From: Aureobasidium sp. EXF-3400
Taxonomy: Eukaryota > Ascomycota > Dothideomycetes > Dothideales > Saccotheciaceae
Length of the DNA stretch: 64,000 nt
NCBI GenBank assembly: GCA_024195585.1
Contig: SWBL01000054.1
Span: forward strand, 62,001-126,000
Direction of reading: 5' to 3'
Below, piece by piece: positions 30,503 through 44,500 of the stretch. Numbering within the stretch: the stretch's first letter is position 1; each line of letters starts with the position of its first letter. The notes under the pieces were generated by a model. That model searched no databases and was not told where the DNA came from. It was given only the letters and a program-made list of their open reading frames with translations. Both the position numbers and the translations under genes were made by a program.

Positions 30503-31091
30503 ACTACAGGGTACGGCGGAGAATAACACTCTAATGTCTACGGTCTCATTGGTATAGGCATGTGAGGAAGCTCTGGTTCAAAAGTAACTTCCAGCGGCTC
30601 CATAGCGGGGGCAAGTCAAGTCAGTGAACTTTCTTCTCGCACAGTCGACATCATGACCTTGCGCACTGGTGATTTCAAAGCGGCCGAACCATGACAGCGC
30701 TTCTGCAAATAGCGCAAACCGTCGTCTGCCAAGCCATCCTCGGTCGTTTGTCTTTTGCAAGCCGAAGGAAGCTGTCAAATGGAACATTCGTGACCGAAAG
30801 GCTGGAAGCAGCGCCCTTGGCTTGAATTGGGATACCGACGCTACGAATGCTAGCACTGGGCAGGGCTGACCCTTGAGTAGAGGACGTGTGCAGCACCATC
30901 ATGCGCTTCCAGACTCCTCTCTCGCATCTCTTGTGTAACACGGCCAGCAGCAGCAGAGCGGCGACATCATCAATCACCAAAGACGCAAACTCCGTGAACG
31001 TGTCGCTACTTATGTACTCTCAGTAGTTTCTTGCAATAAAGTGCCATGAGGCCTCGTCGTCCAACCCAGCAGCCGCTATCCTTACACCGTA
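30503..31091. promoter_or_regulatory. divergent region, MIP1 / RING gene
   Basis: 589 bases between the MIP1 start and the RING gene. Short ORFs on both strands have no domain. The ATG at 31046 begins a 19-codon frame ending in TAG; it could be an upstream ORF in the RING gene leader. Confidence 0.4.
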
Positions 31092-32368
31092 ATGTCTTTT
31101 TCTAGTGGCAACCACTGGCCCTTTGTTGGCGGCTCTTTCAGTTTCTCGTCCGTCTATCGATCGTCCCCTTGCTGCCTTTCACATACCACAGGCTCACTGT
31201 TGCCCATAGACCTTGGAACCACAATCCGAATCCCGACGACAGTTCTCCTTCTAACCAGCAACCCATCGATCCACCCACCCAGGGCTATTATCCACCGCCG
31301 CAACACCAACATTCTTCTTCATACCCTCGACTGCCCTTGCCAAACTTTACACAGTCAAGACAGCACTCGACGGCCGCGCAATCCCAGCCGCAACACCACT
31401 CGACTCCATCCGCTTCCTTGGCCGCCGCACTGAGGGAAGGTGCCGACTTCTTACCACGACCTTCCATTCTTCCACGATTGCCACCACTTTCTCGCCTAAA
31501 CTCTTCTTCCGCTCAACAATCCAGCTTTGGTTACATCCCTAACCACTTCTTCTATTCACCACCCCAGTCGCCTCAAGACTCTGGCCCCTCGCACCCTGCC
31601 ACCAATACCAACGAGACACACCAATCCGCATCTTCCTCGTCCGCACAGCCTTTCGCAGGTCCATCGTTCACCAACCACTCCGTCGGTCCCTCGATCACCA
31701 ACCCCCTCGCACATTCCCAGTCCACTACTCACGCGGCTCCACGTTTTGATACCCACTGTACGACCAGTGCTTTCAGGAGTGGACAATCATATTCGGATTA
31801 CCAGAACCCAGCCAATCAACAGCACGTGAAGAAAGAAGAAGAAGACTTAAACATAATGCCTGCTTCGACGTCCACTGCTGCTACATCTCGCAAACGTGCT
31901 CGTCCTACAGAACCCGGGTCGCCGCCGTCCGCGACTAAGCGTCGCCTGAACTCTGCCCATGCTCCGATAGAGCTAGACGACACAGACGAAGATGAGGATG
32001 AAGAGTTGGGTCCTGACAACGACATACTTGCAAAAGAGCGTGAGGCCTTGGTCACCAAGCAACGCGAGGAGAGTAACAAGGTCAGCAGGATCGGGGAACT
32101 GAACTGTATGATTTGCCTGGAACACTTTACCGGCATGACTGCTACGCATTGTGGTATGTTCACTTCTCGTCCACAGGAAGAGTATCAAGCTGACATGTTT
32201 GCAGGCCATATTTTCTGCCACGAATGCTTGACACAAGCGTTGATAGCCAGCCAACGCAACTCCGACCATAGTTACGGCACATGTCCCGCATGTCGTAAAC
32301 CTATCAAACCGAAGGGCAAGACACAAATTGTCCCACTGACCTTGATGAAAGCAAAGAAGAAGAAATAG
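31092..32368 (+). CDS. RING-finger E3 ubiquitin ligase resembling Slx8 (5' end uncertain)
   Basis: The main coding block has a long Ser/Pro/Gln/His-rich N-terminus, an acidic IELDDTDEDEDEE stretch that resembles a SUMO-interacting motif, and a C-terminal C3HC4 RING: CMIC, THCGHIFCHEC, CPAC. A 51-nt intron (32154-32204, GTATGT to TTGCAG) must be removed to form THCGHIFC; it has no in-frame stop. The start is less certain. ATG 31092 can join the main frame through a GTCCGT donor at 31148 and an acceptor at 31191 or 31209. The layout suggests the SUMO-targeted ligase Slx8/Rnf4 type, which removes SUMOylated proteins in genome maintenance; this is inferred, since RING proteins are diverse. Confidence 0.7.
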
Positions 32369-32939
32369 AACGGTCCATCATGACCTATCTGGAATGTTGA
32401 GTGCAGGATTCTGGCGTTCTTTTGGAGACATGATTTCACCTTTCAAGCTTTATACCCACCTGCTGTTTATGACCACCACAGCTGTTTATGCAGTCGATCA
32501 AATCAATTACTATGCATTTCTACACGCTTGCATCATACCCCTGACCATCCCGCGTGTATCAATCTGGGGAGGTACCAGGAGTAGCAAACGAGCCGTGCCG
32601 CTGGTGCCCTGTTTTACACCAACTGGAAAACTTGGTTTCATGGATGACATTGGTGTTCTATGGAATCATCTCGATCTAATTATTCCGTAGTCAACCTATA
32701 AGCAGCTAGAATAATTAGGGGGAGACCAACAACGCGGCTCATCGTGGCATTGCACGATCAGACCCCAGATCGTCACCCCGCCATGACATAATAAACGATG
32801 AGGAGCTCGCTCGTCATTTGAACCACCTCGAAACCTGAACTTGACCACTACTTGCTTAACTCTTCTGATCAATTTTCTCGATCCTCACTTTACTCACACT
32901 CTAACTTACATACAACAACTCAAACAGTACTACAACATC
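32369..32939. promoter_or_regulatory. intergenic with possible stress elements upstream of the Gly/Ser-rich gene
   Basis: No gene is supported. AGGGG at about 32717 and CCCCT at about 32538 match the core of the fungal stress response element. The core is only 5 bp, so these may occur by chance. The last 60 bases are a C/T/A-rich leader. Confidence 0.3.
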
Positions 32940-34689
32940 ATGGAATCCATCAGAAACGCAGCAACTGCCGCCGCTAACCTTGTCGGCTTGGGCGGTACCA
33001 CCGAGGAGACCAGAGGTAAGCAAACAAACACAAGCTGGCGAAGTCAGCATAGATGTTCTCAGGAACAGTAGAAGCATGGACTCTGCGGCTGGAGCACACA
33101 TTGAACAGCTGTGTCTTTACTAGCCCTCAATGAATAGCTTCAGTCCTCTGACCTGTTCTGGTCTATGCCACTTTCTACGAAAGAGCTACATCTTTACACT
33201 TGAGCACCATACTGATTGATACTTTCTAGAAGGCGAGACTAGTCACATTGCTGGCGGCGAAGCCCCTCAGAACACCGCCACCGGAACCTCTCAGTCTGGT
33301 ATCGAGCCTGTCTCAGGTAGACTTGGCCGTGGAGAGGCTGGTGAGCCTTACGATGCTGGAAACGTCGACGGTATGTCAATTCGATCAGACTTCAGAAGAT
33401 ACGACCATGCTGACACATACAAGGTGCTTCAGGACTCGGTGGTAGCTCCGTTCAGAACCCTTCCTCCGACTACACTTCTCAGTCGACCTCCAGCCGTAGC
33501 ACAGGCACTGGACTTGGAAGTGGTCTGACTGGCAGCAGTGGACTCACAGGATCAAGCGGCAACAGCGGACTCACTGGCTCAGGCCTTGGTTCAAACACCA
33601 CATCGTCAAACACCTATTCGTCTTCCGAACCCCTATCAGAGAAGGTCAAGGAGACCTTCGGTGTCGGTGGAGGCAACAAGCAGGGGACTGGCTTGGGCGG
33701 TCGCAACGACGGACCCGGATATGGCACAGCTTCGAACCGTGACAGAGACAGCACTCTCGGCTCTGCCATCGGACACGGATCCAACCCTGACAAGTACGCA
33801 TACGACTCAAAGACCGCTCCTGGACTCGGTGGACACCGCATCGGCGGCGATAACTTCACCGACTCCAACAACAGAAACGAGGGTAGAGATACTCTCCCTG
33901 CCAACCTAGGCTCTGATGTTGCTGCCGGCAGATCTGGAGGTAACTCTTCGTCTGGAGGCCTGACAGGCCGTTCGGACAACGACAGATACTCTTCTGGCAC
34001 TGGTGGCGAGAGCCTCGTTCAGAAGGCCAAGGACTACTTGCCTGGTACCGGTACCGGTACCAGCAGCCAATCCTCGTCCGGAGGCTTGACAGGTCGCTCC
34101 AACAACGATAGCTACTCCTCCGGTACTGGCGAAAGTCTCACCGAAAAAGCCAAGGACTACCTGCCTGGCACAAGCAGCAGCCGCTCAAACACTCAGCAAG
34201 ACTCGGCACTTGCAGGAGCTAGAGAGGTTATCTCTGGTTCTGGCCGCAACGAACCTGGCTACAACAGCTCTTCTACATACGGATCCAGCAACACTTCATC
34301 TCTACCTGTCCGCTCTCATGACTCAAGCCTTACTGGTGACAGAGGTCTTACCGGCAGCTCTAGCACCGGATCTGGCCTCACTGGCACTGGATCGTCTGGT
34401 CTCACCAGCGGTCTGACTGGCTCCAGCACCACCGGCTCAGGCCTTACTGGCTCTCACAGCCACAGCCATGGTATCAACCCAGACGCTTTCGACCAAGGTA
34501 AGTTTCACCCTTTTCGTGTCCGCTTTCAACACTAACACACGAGCTACAGAACGCGAAGGCTACGTGCCCCACGGTGGCCACCCCATCGGTGAAGCCGCTC
34601 ACAGCACCGAAGATGGCAAGCAGACTTGGCTCGACTACCGCAACGACCCTACCCTGCCCGTCGCTCGCGCTGAGCCTGCTGACCGTTAA
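32940..34689 (+). CDS. Gly/Ser/Thr-rich repeat protein, possibly stress-related
   Basis: Four exons: 32940-33015, 33230-33370, 33424-34497 and 34550-34689; product 476 residues. The first intron is 214 nt, long for this window; the others are 53 and 52 nt. The protein starts with an Ala-rich helix (SIRNAATAAANLVGLGG). Most of it is low-complexity Gly/Ser/Thr/Asn/Asp with many GLTG units. Two copies of a unit of about 35 residues contain GGLTGRS, NDxYSSGTG, then ESL and KAKDYLPGT. A conserved-looking tail (REGYVPHGGHPIGEAAHS, then LDYRNDPTLP) ends it. No signal peptide is seen. Hydrophilic, Gly-rich composition resembles LEA- or Hsp12-like protectants, but this is only an analogy. Confidence 0.75.
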
Positions 34690-35558
34690 ACGCTTCACTG
34701 TAACTAGCACGATGGCATGATGATTGAAGCATGAACGAGTGCAATGCAAACAGTATATATTTTATGATTACGAAAACCAGAATCAAAGCTTCGATATGAA
34801 CAATGACCATCGACTTTTCAATCCAGCGATTCAATCTTGATGTGACGTGCATGTGTAAAGTCTTCTGGACTATAGAATAGTTCCTCCATCCTTCTAGAAA
34901 TCTTGGAGCCTGAAAGTAGACACTCTTGTCGATGGCCACACAACTGGACGTACCTCGAACTTTTGACTATCCAATGGCTTATCATTTTTCGCTTTATTAC
35001 ACTAGACCTTGGTCCTCGTTAAACAGAGTGTCTTTTGAAGATATATTTTTGCTTAGTGGTGTTTGTTTCAAACACAGTGCTCAGTTCATTGGTGTCTGGT
35101 ATTATCCCTGGGTTTAACGGATCTGGAATGAGAATTTTCGATCTCCTACCCCAACAACACGCTAGATCATGGTAGAACCCATACGATCGCAAAAACAATA
35201 CACTATTGCACCTACTGGAACAGCTCAAAGTAGATAATTAACAGATGTGGTTGGATAAGGTCGATAAATAAGTTTTAGATCGTTGTTTAGGGTATCACCC
35301 TGCTCTTTGAGATGACAGGGTCACTCGCGAGAAGCATAAATAAAGCTGCACAACCTTTGAGCATAAATGCGGACATGCATAAAGTGCATTACGATCGAGA
35401 CATAAACCCATATCAACCAAGACTGGTATTATCAAAACCTCGAATTCATTTCTATCAACATACTTCAGCTGTAAAATATGTACTAATCTTGTCTTTAGAG
35501 CAATGTACCATGATTGAAGAGCACCTGTCCTCTACGCCCTTCTCATCCACGTATCTCC
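34690..35558. other. convergent intergenic region, A/T-rich
   Basis: About 870 bases between the Gly/Ser-rich gene and the TEL1 stop. It is A/T-rich with several ATAAA motifs (around 34760, 35268 and 35335) that may serve as polyadenylation signals. No gene is seen. Confidence 0.45.
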
Positions 35559-38500
35559 TCAACAATAAGCAGCCCACCCAGCAAACAACACCGCCAAATT
35601 CTTCTCATCACTCGCCTGCTGAATCAACTCATTAACAGTAGCAGCAGTACTCAAAGTCTTACTCAACTTTTTCTCCACAATCGCCAATGCCCTAGCCGCC
35701 TCTCCAGCCTCATCTTCAGGTCTCTTACTCGCAGACCCCAATCCATTACCCCCATCATCTGCATCGCGACTCGGATCTTGCATTCTGCGTGCTTTGAGAG
35801 GGGAAAGTGTCCATGAGTATAGAGGATCGTAGCGCAGCACATTCAATAAAGTCATGATGGCGTCTTTTTCGGCGCGGAGGGCGTCCATGCTGAATTCGCA
35901 GCAGCGGCGGAATACGCCTTCGGTTTTTGTTACGCCCATGCCGTCGACGATGTCGCGGGTCAGGCGGAAGGGGACGACTTCGGGGATGGGCAGGATGCGG
36001 CCGGCTTCAAAAGCTACACCTAGATCGATGTGAATGGCTTCACCACTCTTTTCGTCTAGCAGGATGTTGTGGCAATGGCGATCGCCTAGACCGAGGATCC
36101 AGCCCAGGATTGAGATGGTGGCGGTACTGCGGGTGTAGTTGAGTCGTTTCTGGAACCAGTCGTCTGGGTCTTGGAAGCGCTCGAAGAAGAAATGGCGGAG
36201 TACTGGCTTGTGTTTGGCTGCCACTTCGCGGTATACCTTGACACGCGTCTCCTTGGGCATGCTTTGTGCAGCGCCGATCTTTTCGCGTGCTTTATTCTGT
36301 GTCAGGTCCGAGGGATGGTAGTTTACATGAGCAGGGACCAAGAATTCGCCCAGAGGCATCGAATGCGGTACGAATTCAATGATACCACATGTCGATGTGA
36401 GCGGAAGCACCTTGTACGTGCGGATGTGCAAGTTGCGTTGACGAGAGGTTTTGTGTGTTTGCAGCATCTTGCTGACCTCTCCAAAAACTTGCTCCATGAT
36501 GGCGTCTTGTCTGAGGTCGTCGTTGCCACCTTTGAACAACTGCCTATACTCTTTGCCATCTGTCCCGATCGCGACCATGATCTTGGGCGCGCTCAGGCCG
36601 TTAGCGATGCGAATGTCATCCTTGTACTTGGCGACTACCGGAATGGAAGAGTAATCGCAGTCAAGACGGAGCTCAACCGACATCGTCGCAGGTGGCACTT
36701 TCTTAGACAACACCGTGCTGACCATGTCCTTCGCTTTGGGTACCATATGGACGGTGATCTTGCCCTTGAAATCTTTCGGGTTCAATCTCGCCTCGGCAAG
36801 GTCTTTATAAGCATCGCCCACTCTGAAGCTCTTCCTCAGAGGCTCAGCTATCTTCTTGTCACTGCTTAATTTCTTTGCAATAGTGGAGGCAGCGTCGCGT
36901 CGAGATTTTGCAGCCACGTCAGTCTCCAAAATGGATGAATAGCAGGCCGTGTAGATATAATGGACGCCATGATGAGGATGATCGATGCAGATGCGAACGA
37001 TAAGGTCCGAAAGTGATTTCTGGAATACGCTCCCATCATTTTGCAAGCGTGATGTCTGCTGGTTCATCAAACCGACAAATTTCCAACTAGGGACGTCTGG
37101 TAGGGTCTTTTGTACGACCGCATTTGCGGATTCCGAATCCGAGTTTTCGAGCCAGAGTGCAAAGAAACGAACAACAGATGGATTGAACTCGTCAGACACC
37201 ATCAAGGCTCGAAGGTAGTTTTGGAGACTCTGACGCACAAAGTCATCACGGCTGCGTTTCATCCTCTGATATTCATCGTCGTCAAGGAGGTACCATTTGT
37301 GTACAGTTTGTTGCGCTTTCATCAGTTCTCGCTTCTTCTCCTTGGTGTTGGCTTCCTTGACGAGCTTCTCAAATTGTCGGAATTCTCCTAATTTACGATC
37401 TCGGAGTTTTGACAGTCGTTGGAAGTCTTCCAAGTTACCAGGATCTTGAAGTTGTTGATCGCAAAAAGAGGCAAATTCATGGTGGACCTTTCCTGTTTCG
37501 GAGCCAGATGTCGCTTTGTCAAGCTGGTCAATTGCTGGTCTGAGATAGTTTGCAATGACTTCTCCTGGCTTCTCAAGACGTGCGTGTGCGACTTCATGAC
37601 CCTACCGTAGGTCAGTAATTGAACTCTTGAACAAGCCCACTAGAGTACTCACCAACTGCGCCAACATTCCTGCGCGGCCAATCTGAATCGACTGCTTCAG
37701 CAAATCCTCGCGAGAACAAAGCTCCTGCAGCATCTGCACCGATGTAGAGATTTCACCCTGTCTCCACAACGTGGTCGCTACCTCGTAGTGGGCCGCCGCG
37801 TCCATCCTCACATCGACCTCCTGACAGACGGGGACCAACTGAGAGAGATACGTTGCTGCAGTCAGAGATTGTTGGATCAAATCGTTCTTCCTGGCGAATT
37901 GGGAAGAGCTGATGACTGATCGAGCCTCTATTGCGCGACAATCCCGGATACTGACATGAAGAGCCTCCCTGAGATGCTTATTTTGACTCAGAAGACTGAA
38001 AAGAGTTTCACGACAGGAAACAATGCCTTGAGCATCGTTGAATCTGAATATGTTAGAGTAATACAAAAAGTATAGCACGGTTGACAACACTTACCGACCA
38101 ATATCCCATCCATTCTGTCTTGTCTGCATCCGATGCCAGAGGTTGGAGAGATCAGCCGAGCATCTGACAGTGGTCAGTTCATCGACTTCGTTAAGTACAG
38201 CAATACTCGACAAAGTAGCGCGGATGGCGGACGCATCAAGGCGCGTGTCCTGCAGATGCTGTATCGAAGAGCCCAGAGCTCTGTTCAAATCCAATTGAAT
38301 AGATTCCAGATGAGTGGCACCAGCCAGCCCTCTGAATACATTGTACACAGTACTCGCAGCCGAACCGTCCATCTGAGGAGGAGATACATCCCATTGTTCC
38401 AATTTACGGGCAGCATTGAGCATGGTGTCCGTTGTAGCCGTCGTAGACTGGCCTCCTTTCCGATTGAGTAGATCGTGGGTAAGACTACTCAAATTCATGG

Positions 38501-41500
38501 CACCAACAGAGCCTATCAGTCCAGACCTGTCCGATTCGTCGGCCAACCCACACTTGCGCATAGATGCGTCCATACGAGCAGAGTGCAGCATTAAGCCTTT
38601 GATCCCATCGCCTTCGTGGTGAACACGCGCAAGCACGGATTCTAGAGATGGGGGTTGCTTGACACCGTAGAATGAATCAGGGTCATCCACGCGGCTATAG
38701 ATAGACAGGAGCAGCTCGTTTGAAGGTAGCTTTGAATCAGTAAGAGTTACCGATGATCTTCGTGATGACTGAAGAGCACTCTGAGGGGCTGCTCCTAACT
38801 CTCCGAGATATAGTGATGCCGTAGGCATGTTGCACTTGTTAGCAACTTCTGCAGCAAGAAGATAATCCAGCTCCAACCACTCGAGGCGATCCATTCTCGT
38901 CTTTTCGTTGTGTATCTTCTGCGTGAGTAGATATAGAAGCGACTCTAACAACAAACGAGACTTTCGGTCAGTGTCTGCTTCGTGGTTGCTGAAGTGTGTA
39001 TTGAAGGACTCTGACAGATAAATTCGCACAACTTGTTCCTTCTCGATCTCAGAACTGAGAGCAAGATGAAGGATGTAAGGAAAAAGTTCTGGTGGGAACT
39101 CGTCATCAGAAAGGAGGAGTTTCTCTAATTGACCAATAAGTGGATCATCCTTCGCCCATCGGCAGATAGAGACAGCCAGATTCTGTACCCAGAGTTCAAA
39201 AGGCTTCTCGAGATCGAGTTTTGCGGCATGCCAGAGATCCTCTCTACGCAACTTTTGGCTATTCTTCACACCTGCCGCGTCCTTGTCATACACTCTTCCT
39301 ATCGCATCGATGACATGGCCTGGCAGACCCTTCTCGAATTCAATGGCTCCGTTGTGATCACCCAGCGCGGAGAATTGGTTCGCGATACTCCTGAGACTCT
39401 GCTCAGCAACTCCAACATGTGTTCGATTCTGACTGGAGAGGAGGCTGTTAAGCTTGGTGACGACCGCTTGCATGGATTGAGTCTTTTCTCCAGTGCCACT
39501 GGTCAAGTGAGACATCAAGCCTCGTGTAGGCCGAATATGTTCTAGAGAGACTGTCGATGCATAAGCACGACCCAAAACCTTTGCGGCCCATGCTCCATAG
39601 TCATCAGCGACCGTAAGTGTCTGGGTGGAGTCCCACACCCGCCGGGCGTAGGATAGAGACAGTTCGTCAGAGCCAAACATATCATCTACTGTCTTACCGC
39701 TCACGTGGAAGTTGCGGCATAGAGTTGATATCACTTGTCTCCTCTCAGTAGACCCCAGAATTGGCGAGGCTGAGTCCTCGTCGTCTAGCAGCCCTCGCAA
39801 CATAGTGTTCGCGGCTTGGTCCATACCTGAAGATCCTGGTAGTTCCAGATCTCGGCACGATTGGACAAGCGAAGAGAAAGCTGCTTGATGCTGAGGTGCT
39901 TTCAAAGTGGAACACAATTCAAGGAGATACTCGACAAGCCAATTGTGAAAGGACTGCATCTTCGATACTGTGCTGCGAAACTGACTCTCCTGGGTAGTCT
40001 TGTCTTGCCGAGAGGTCATAAACTGCTTCAACGACAAAAGGATCAGCAAGCTTGTACCAGTGATCATTGCTAACTCCTGTTCAAGGAAGGACTTTCCACG
40101 CTCAAGCAGGTATTGCAACACACCCATGCCGTCATCAGAACAATGTGGGTCAATGATGACTGGCTGCAAGGTTCTGATCAGTGTCTGCAAAGGATAGCCA
40201 CTGAAGACTTGATCTCCGGCTAGCGCAATGAATATGCGCAGCTTCCTGACAGTTCGACAAGCGTGAAGTGGACCGTACGCAGGATGCATACAATCGATGA
40301 TGGACCGTAGAGTAACAGTGATGTGTGGAACATCTAAGACGTCTTTGACAGTTGTGAGAGTTTTGTGTCCTGTTCTACGGCAGACTCTCTCGAGTTGATC
40401 GATGAGATATCTACCTTTGAAACTTGGCTGTTGGGCTTCAGAGATTTCCGTATCAAGGCATCCATATCGCTTCATCGCAGAGAGGGCGTTCTGTGCGTAA
40501 GCGTACTGAGGTCTTTTTTCAAGGAATTTTTCAACTACCTCTTCATGGTACATCGACGTAAAAATCTGGGCCACGATGTCTGGCAGATTGGATTGGACCG
40601 TGACACAGTACTCGCTGCTTGTTTTGAAGGAAGTTCGGACGCGGGACTCACACGTTGTTGCTCCCTGAGATGGATCTTGTGATGAGATCTGCTTGCCAGA
40701 CACATCCCAAGAAATGGCGTATGCAAGAGTTTTACTGAATGTGGACCGCAACACTTGTGCTTCTTGCAAGTTCAAAGTCTTCGTCAACCAAACGATCTCC
40801 TCCTCTTTCTCACGAATGACCAGCTGTGCGTATATTTCGTCAAGGTTATGTTTCAGCAGCTCAATCATAGCTTCATAGCCAAAGACTTTGAATGGTATTT
40901 TTGCTACCGCTTGAGATTCCAGCCAGGTGTACAGCAGCTGAGGGGAGAAAAGCCGAAACAATTCTCTAGGTGAGCTGAGATGAAGGGTGTTGGACATTGT
41001 GGTGACACACGTAGCGGCGTATTCTTCAACACCAGCAATCATCCCTGCAGTCTCGAATATGTGGTAGATGCATTGCCGTCGGAGCGAGTGCCAACCGGCG
41101 GCTAGGTTTGCTAACACCAATACCCGAACGGCAAGGCCTTCAGCCCATTCTGTCTCTGTCGGTAGGCTGGTCCTGAGCTCTTCGAAGACCTCGACGTGAA
41201 CAGGTAGAGCGAATATGCTGAAGATTGATGACAGGTTTTGAGCAATGAAGTACTTGACTTCCAAGGTACCTTCGCGCATCAGACGAAACAGCATAGAACG
41301 AATCGTCGGAAGTTTATCGACTTGTCCATAATCTGCATCAATTTGCAGAATCTGTAGCATGAGATGAACGAGTCGTTTCTGCACACATGGTGAGAGAAGT
41401 TTGGCTTTCAATGCCGTCACAGTGAACCATTTATAGATATCGAGGCCAAACATATAGAACTCCTGGTCCGAAGCATCTGTCCAGGTGTACACGAAGCTCT

Positions 41501-44500
41501 CCATGACACCCAACAATAGATCGATATTCGTCTCAGCACGATCGTATTCATAAGATTGGAGTGTGTTGTCCGCGAAGAACTCGAGAAGTGGCTCAAACTG
41601 TTTGGGGGCGAGCTGTACACCGTAGCGGGGCAAAGCTGTAAGGAAAGGCCCACTGGCAAGAATCTCCGAGGCAGGAAGCTCAAGTACACGAGATATGAGC
41701 TCTTTCGTCGGATCAACAGTGGTATCATCGGGTTCCACAGAATCGAACGACTGCATCAGCTTCGCATAGATCGTCACACTTGCTCTCTGTGAGATAATAC
41801 TGTAATTGGTGGGTATTACTTTTCTTGGAGGCCGGACTTCGTTGACAGGAGCGGTGTATGAAGTGACTTGAGACTCGAAGTCGGTGTCAAAATCCATCAT
41901 GTCGCTCATCTCATTCTTCTTGATGGAAGATTCCGACTGTGTCATGTCGCGTCTCTTCTCGAAAAGCTCTAGCAAAGGATTTGAGAGTTTCGCCATGCAA
42001 ATGTGATGATCATGGCCTTCGTACGTCGACAAATCTGGGTGACAGACCAAAAGTCTACCTGCAACAAGATCAATCAAGGCGTCAACCTTGTCTTGCTCAC
42101 AAAGAGGATTTGAGAGGTCGCTGAAGATGAGCAAGATGAGTTTCTCATTAGCGATACGGAGCTGTTCTGCTCGATGTGTGTCTTTGGCTTTCAGACAGGT
42201 CGCAAGGCATAAACCAGCAATGGCCAGCATGCCGACCATACGGATCATGTGTCTGTCCAGATGACCGACGTTCTGCTCCTTGACACTTTGCCATTTCTCC
42301 ACTGCACTATTGGTTTCAGTTGTGCAAAGACCTAGTAACAGTGTTACCGCAACGTTGTTTATCGAGGGACTTCTTTCTGGGACCTGATCAACTCGATCCA
42401 CTTGAGGTTTGACCACAGTGGTCTTCTTCCTGAGTAGCAGGTAATCAAGGAGATCCCGAGTCTGATCGTACATGATCCATGATTGCGCTACAGAGCCCCA
42501 TATTGGCAGTCTCTGGTGTGGCTCTTGTTCAGTCGGTAGTCCCAAGCAAACATTTATGAGGTTCATGACATCGACAACCTCGGTAACGGTCTGTTGTGAA
42601 GCAAACATCTTGTCATGGAAATTGCTGGGTGCCCAAGTTCGAAAGACCCATGTCAAGATTTGTTCGACTCTTTCGCCGGTTGAGGATGTGCCCTCACGCT
42701 GGAGTCGAACCATGATGGTTTGGAATAGCGCAACGACAGAGTCACCAAATACGGAGGGCCCACTGATTGAGATACTCGAAAGCATGGAACCGACGCTTTC
42801 GAGAATTGTCGTCCGATCAATCAGTTCTGTTTGGATCATGGTGTGAAGGAGATGACATGCCGGCCTACAAGTTTGAGCGGGAGCGATACCTCTCAGAGTG
42901 TAACGCCAAACTGATTTCCAAACTTCATTCAAGCTACCCACTCTAGCAGTGGCTTGAATAGCACAACTGTGACCATGTTAGCCTGGTGACTATACTGCGA
43001 ACTGCTGAAAATTACCTTGCGAGAGCCAGATAAGCCCACGATGCGACATGACTGTTATCATCGAGAACACATGTGGCCAGCTTCTCGATCACCTCGCTGA
43101 TAACATCTTCCTCGATGGGGCTGGACCGACCGATGAAGCATATAACTTGCAACGAGCATAGCTTACTGGGAATGCTGAAGTCAGAGAGCATGCGGAAAAG
43201 CTCGTCTGACCATCGTGCAACGCGCTGGCGCTTCTGAGGACCATTACCTGGAGAAGCTGGTCTCTTGACGCTTGTCTGATCATGAGGTTGACTCCAGAAT
43301 GAGAAATGCGCCAGCAACTTGAGCAAAGTCCAGTTGTGCTCAGCACTTAAAGCGTTCTCACCGACTGTTGGGCCGTCGCGCAAGCTAAATATCCGATCTC
43401 GCAAGCCATCAGGAGAGAGCTGCTTCAGGTCTAGTTGAAGAGACAGTTGGCTAGGCTGGAGTTGGTCCTTGATTGGGCGTTTGATATATTCACCTTTGAG
43501 CGTTTCGACAAGGTTTGAGATTGTGGTGTATATCAGCTCATTCTCACCGCTCTGCGCGAGAACCTCAACATATGGGTGCACCAAGATCAGCATGGACAGA
43601 ATCTCGTCCTTGAGTGCAGAAAGCTTTGTATTCCACAGTGCCTTGGTCAACATGAGTGCGTCGCGTGTGAACTCTTTGGTGAACTTGACGTCCTCCATGC
43701 GTATCTGAAGTAAGATAGTGTTGATCACCACAAAAGCATCAACCTGAGGTTTCGCTGAGTGCTGTGAACTGTGCAAGAACTGTGCCATTGCGGTAATGAT
43801 TTCGCGGCCTTTGTGAAGAAGCGGTGCAAATGGGACGCTGACCAGCGAGCGAATGACATTGACCAGATCGTCCAAAACATGCCTAGGAAGCGTGCCTTTT
43901 TCGCCGTTCGCCTGGGATGCAGCGAGGTGAGAGCGTGACGACCTTGAAGTTAGCATACTAGAGCCTAGTCTGATGTCTGACTTGAACTTCATCTTGTCAA
44001 GACAGAAATCCAAAGTTGTCTTCCAGTAGTCTTGAGATAGATGCTCAACGTGGGGTTCGTGACTGAGTATGACGGAGAGGTTCCTAGCATAGTCGGTTGA
44101 CAGTATGAGCTCTGGCGTGCCATCGGAATCGTTGAAGTTAGTAGTGATGTGATCAATGAGTGCCTTGATGGATTTGGAGCGAATGTTGCGAATGCCCACG
44201 TCGACTGCCACGCGTAATGTAGTAGAGCAACTGCTGAGTCTCATTTCGGTCGCAGGTACGGTTGTTTTACTTTTGACACCAGCTCTAAGAGACCGCAACT
44301 GAGTGAGTTCCACATTGAGGGCCTCGATGACGGTATCGTAGATTTTGAGAAGCGCCGCGTCCTTGAGATTATCGATCCTGGGAGAGCCTTGGTTGTGTCT
44401 CAGTATCTGTCGAAGGGTGACCATGCCCTCTGTCCTTTCCTTGATGGCTTTCGAAGACACACTCGCTGCTTGCGTCAACGAATGTATTCTGTGATATTGG

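Noticed and set aside
31142..31209. Reading the RING protein upstream through 31142-31209 as coding
   Set aside because: The hydrophobic residues it would add are unlike the Ser/Pro/Gln-rich sequence that follows, and no in-frame ATG precedes it without a stop, so an intron is more likely.
32394..32690. 98-codon ORF after the RING gene
   Set aside because: No ATG at its start, no domain, and it lies in the 3' region of the RING gene.
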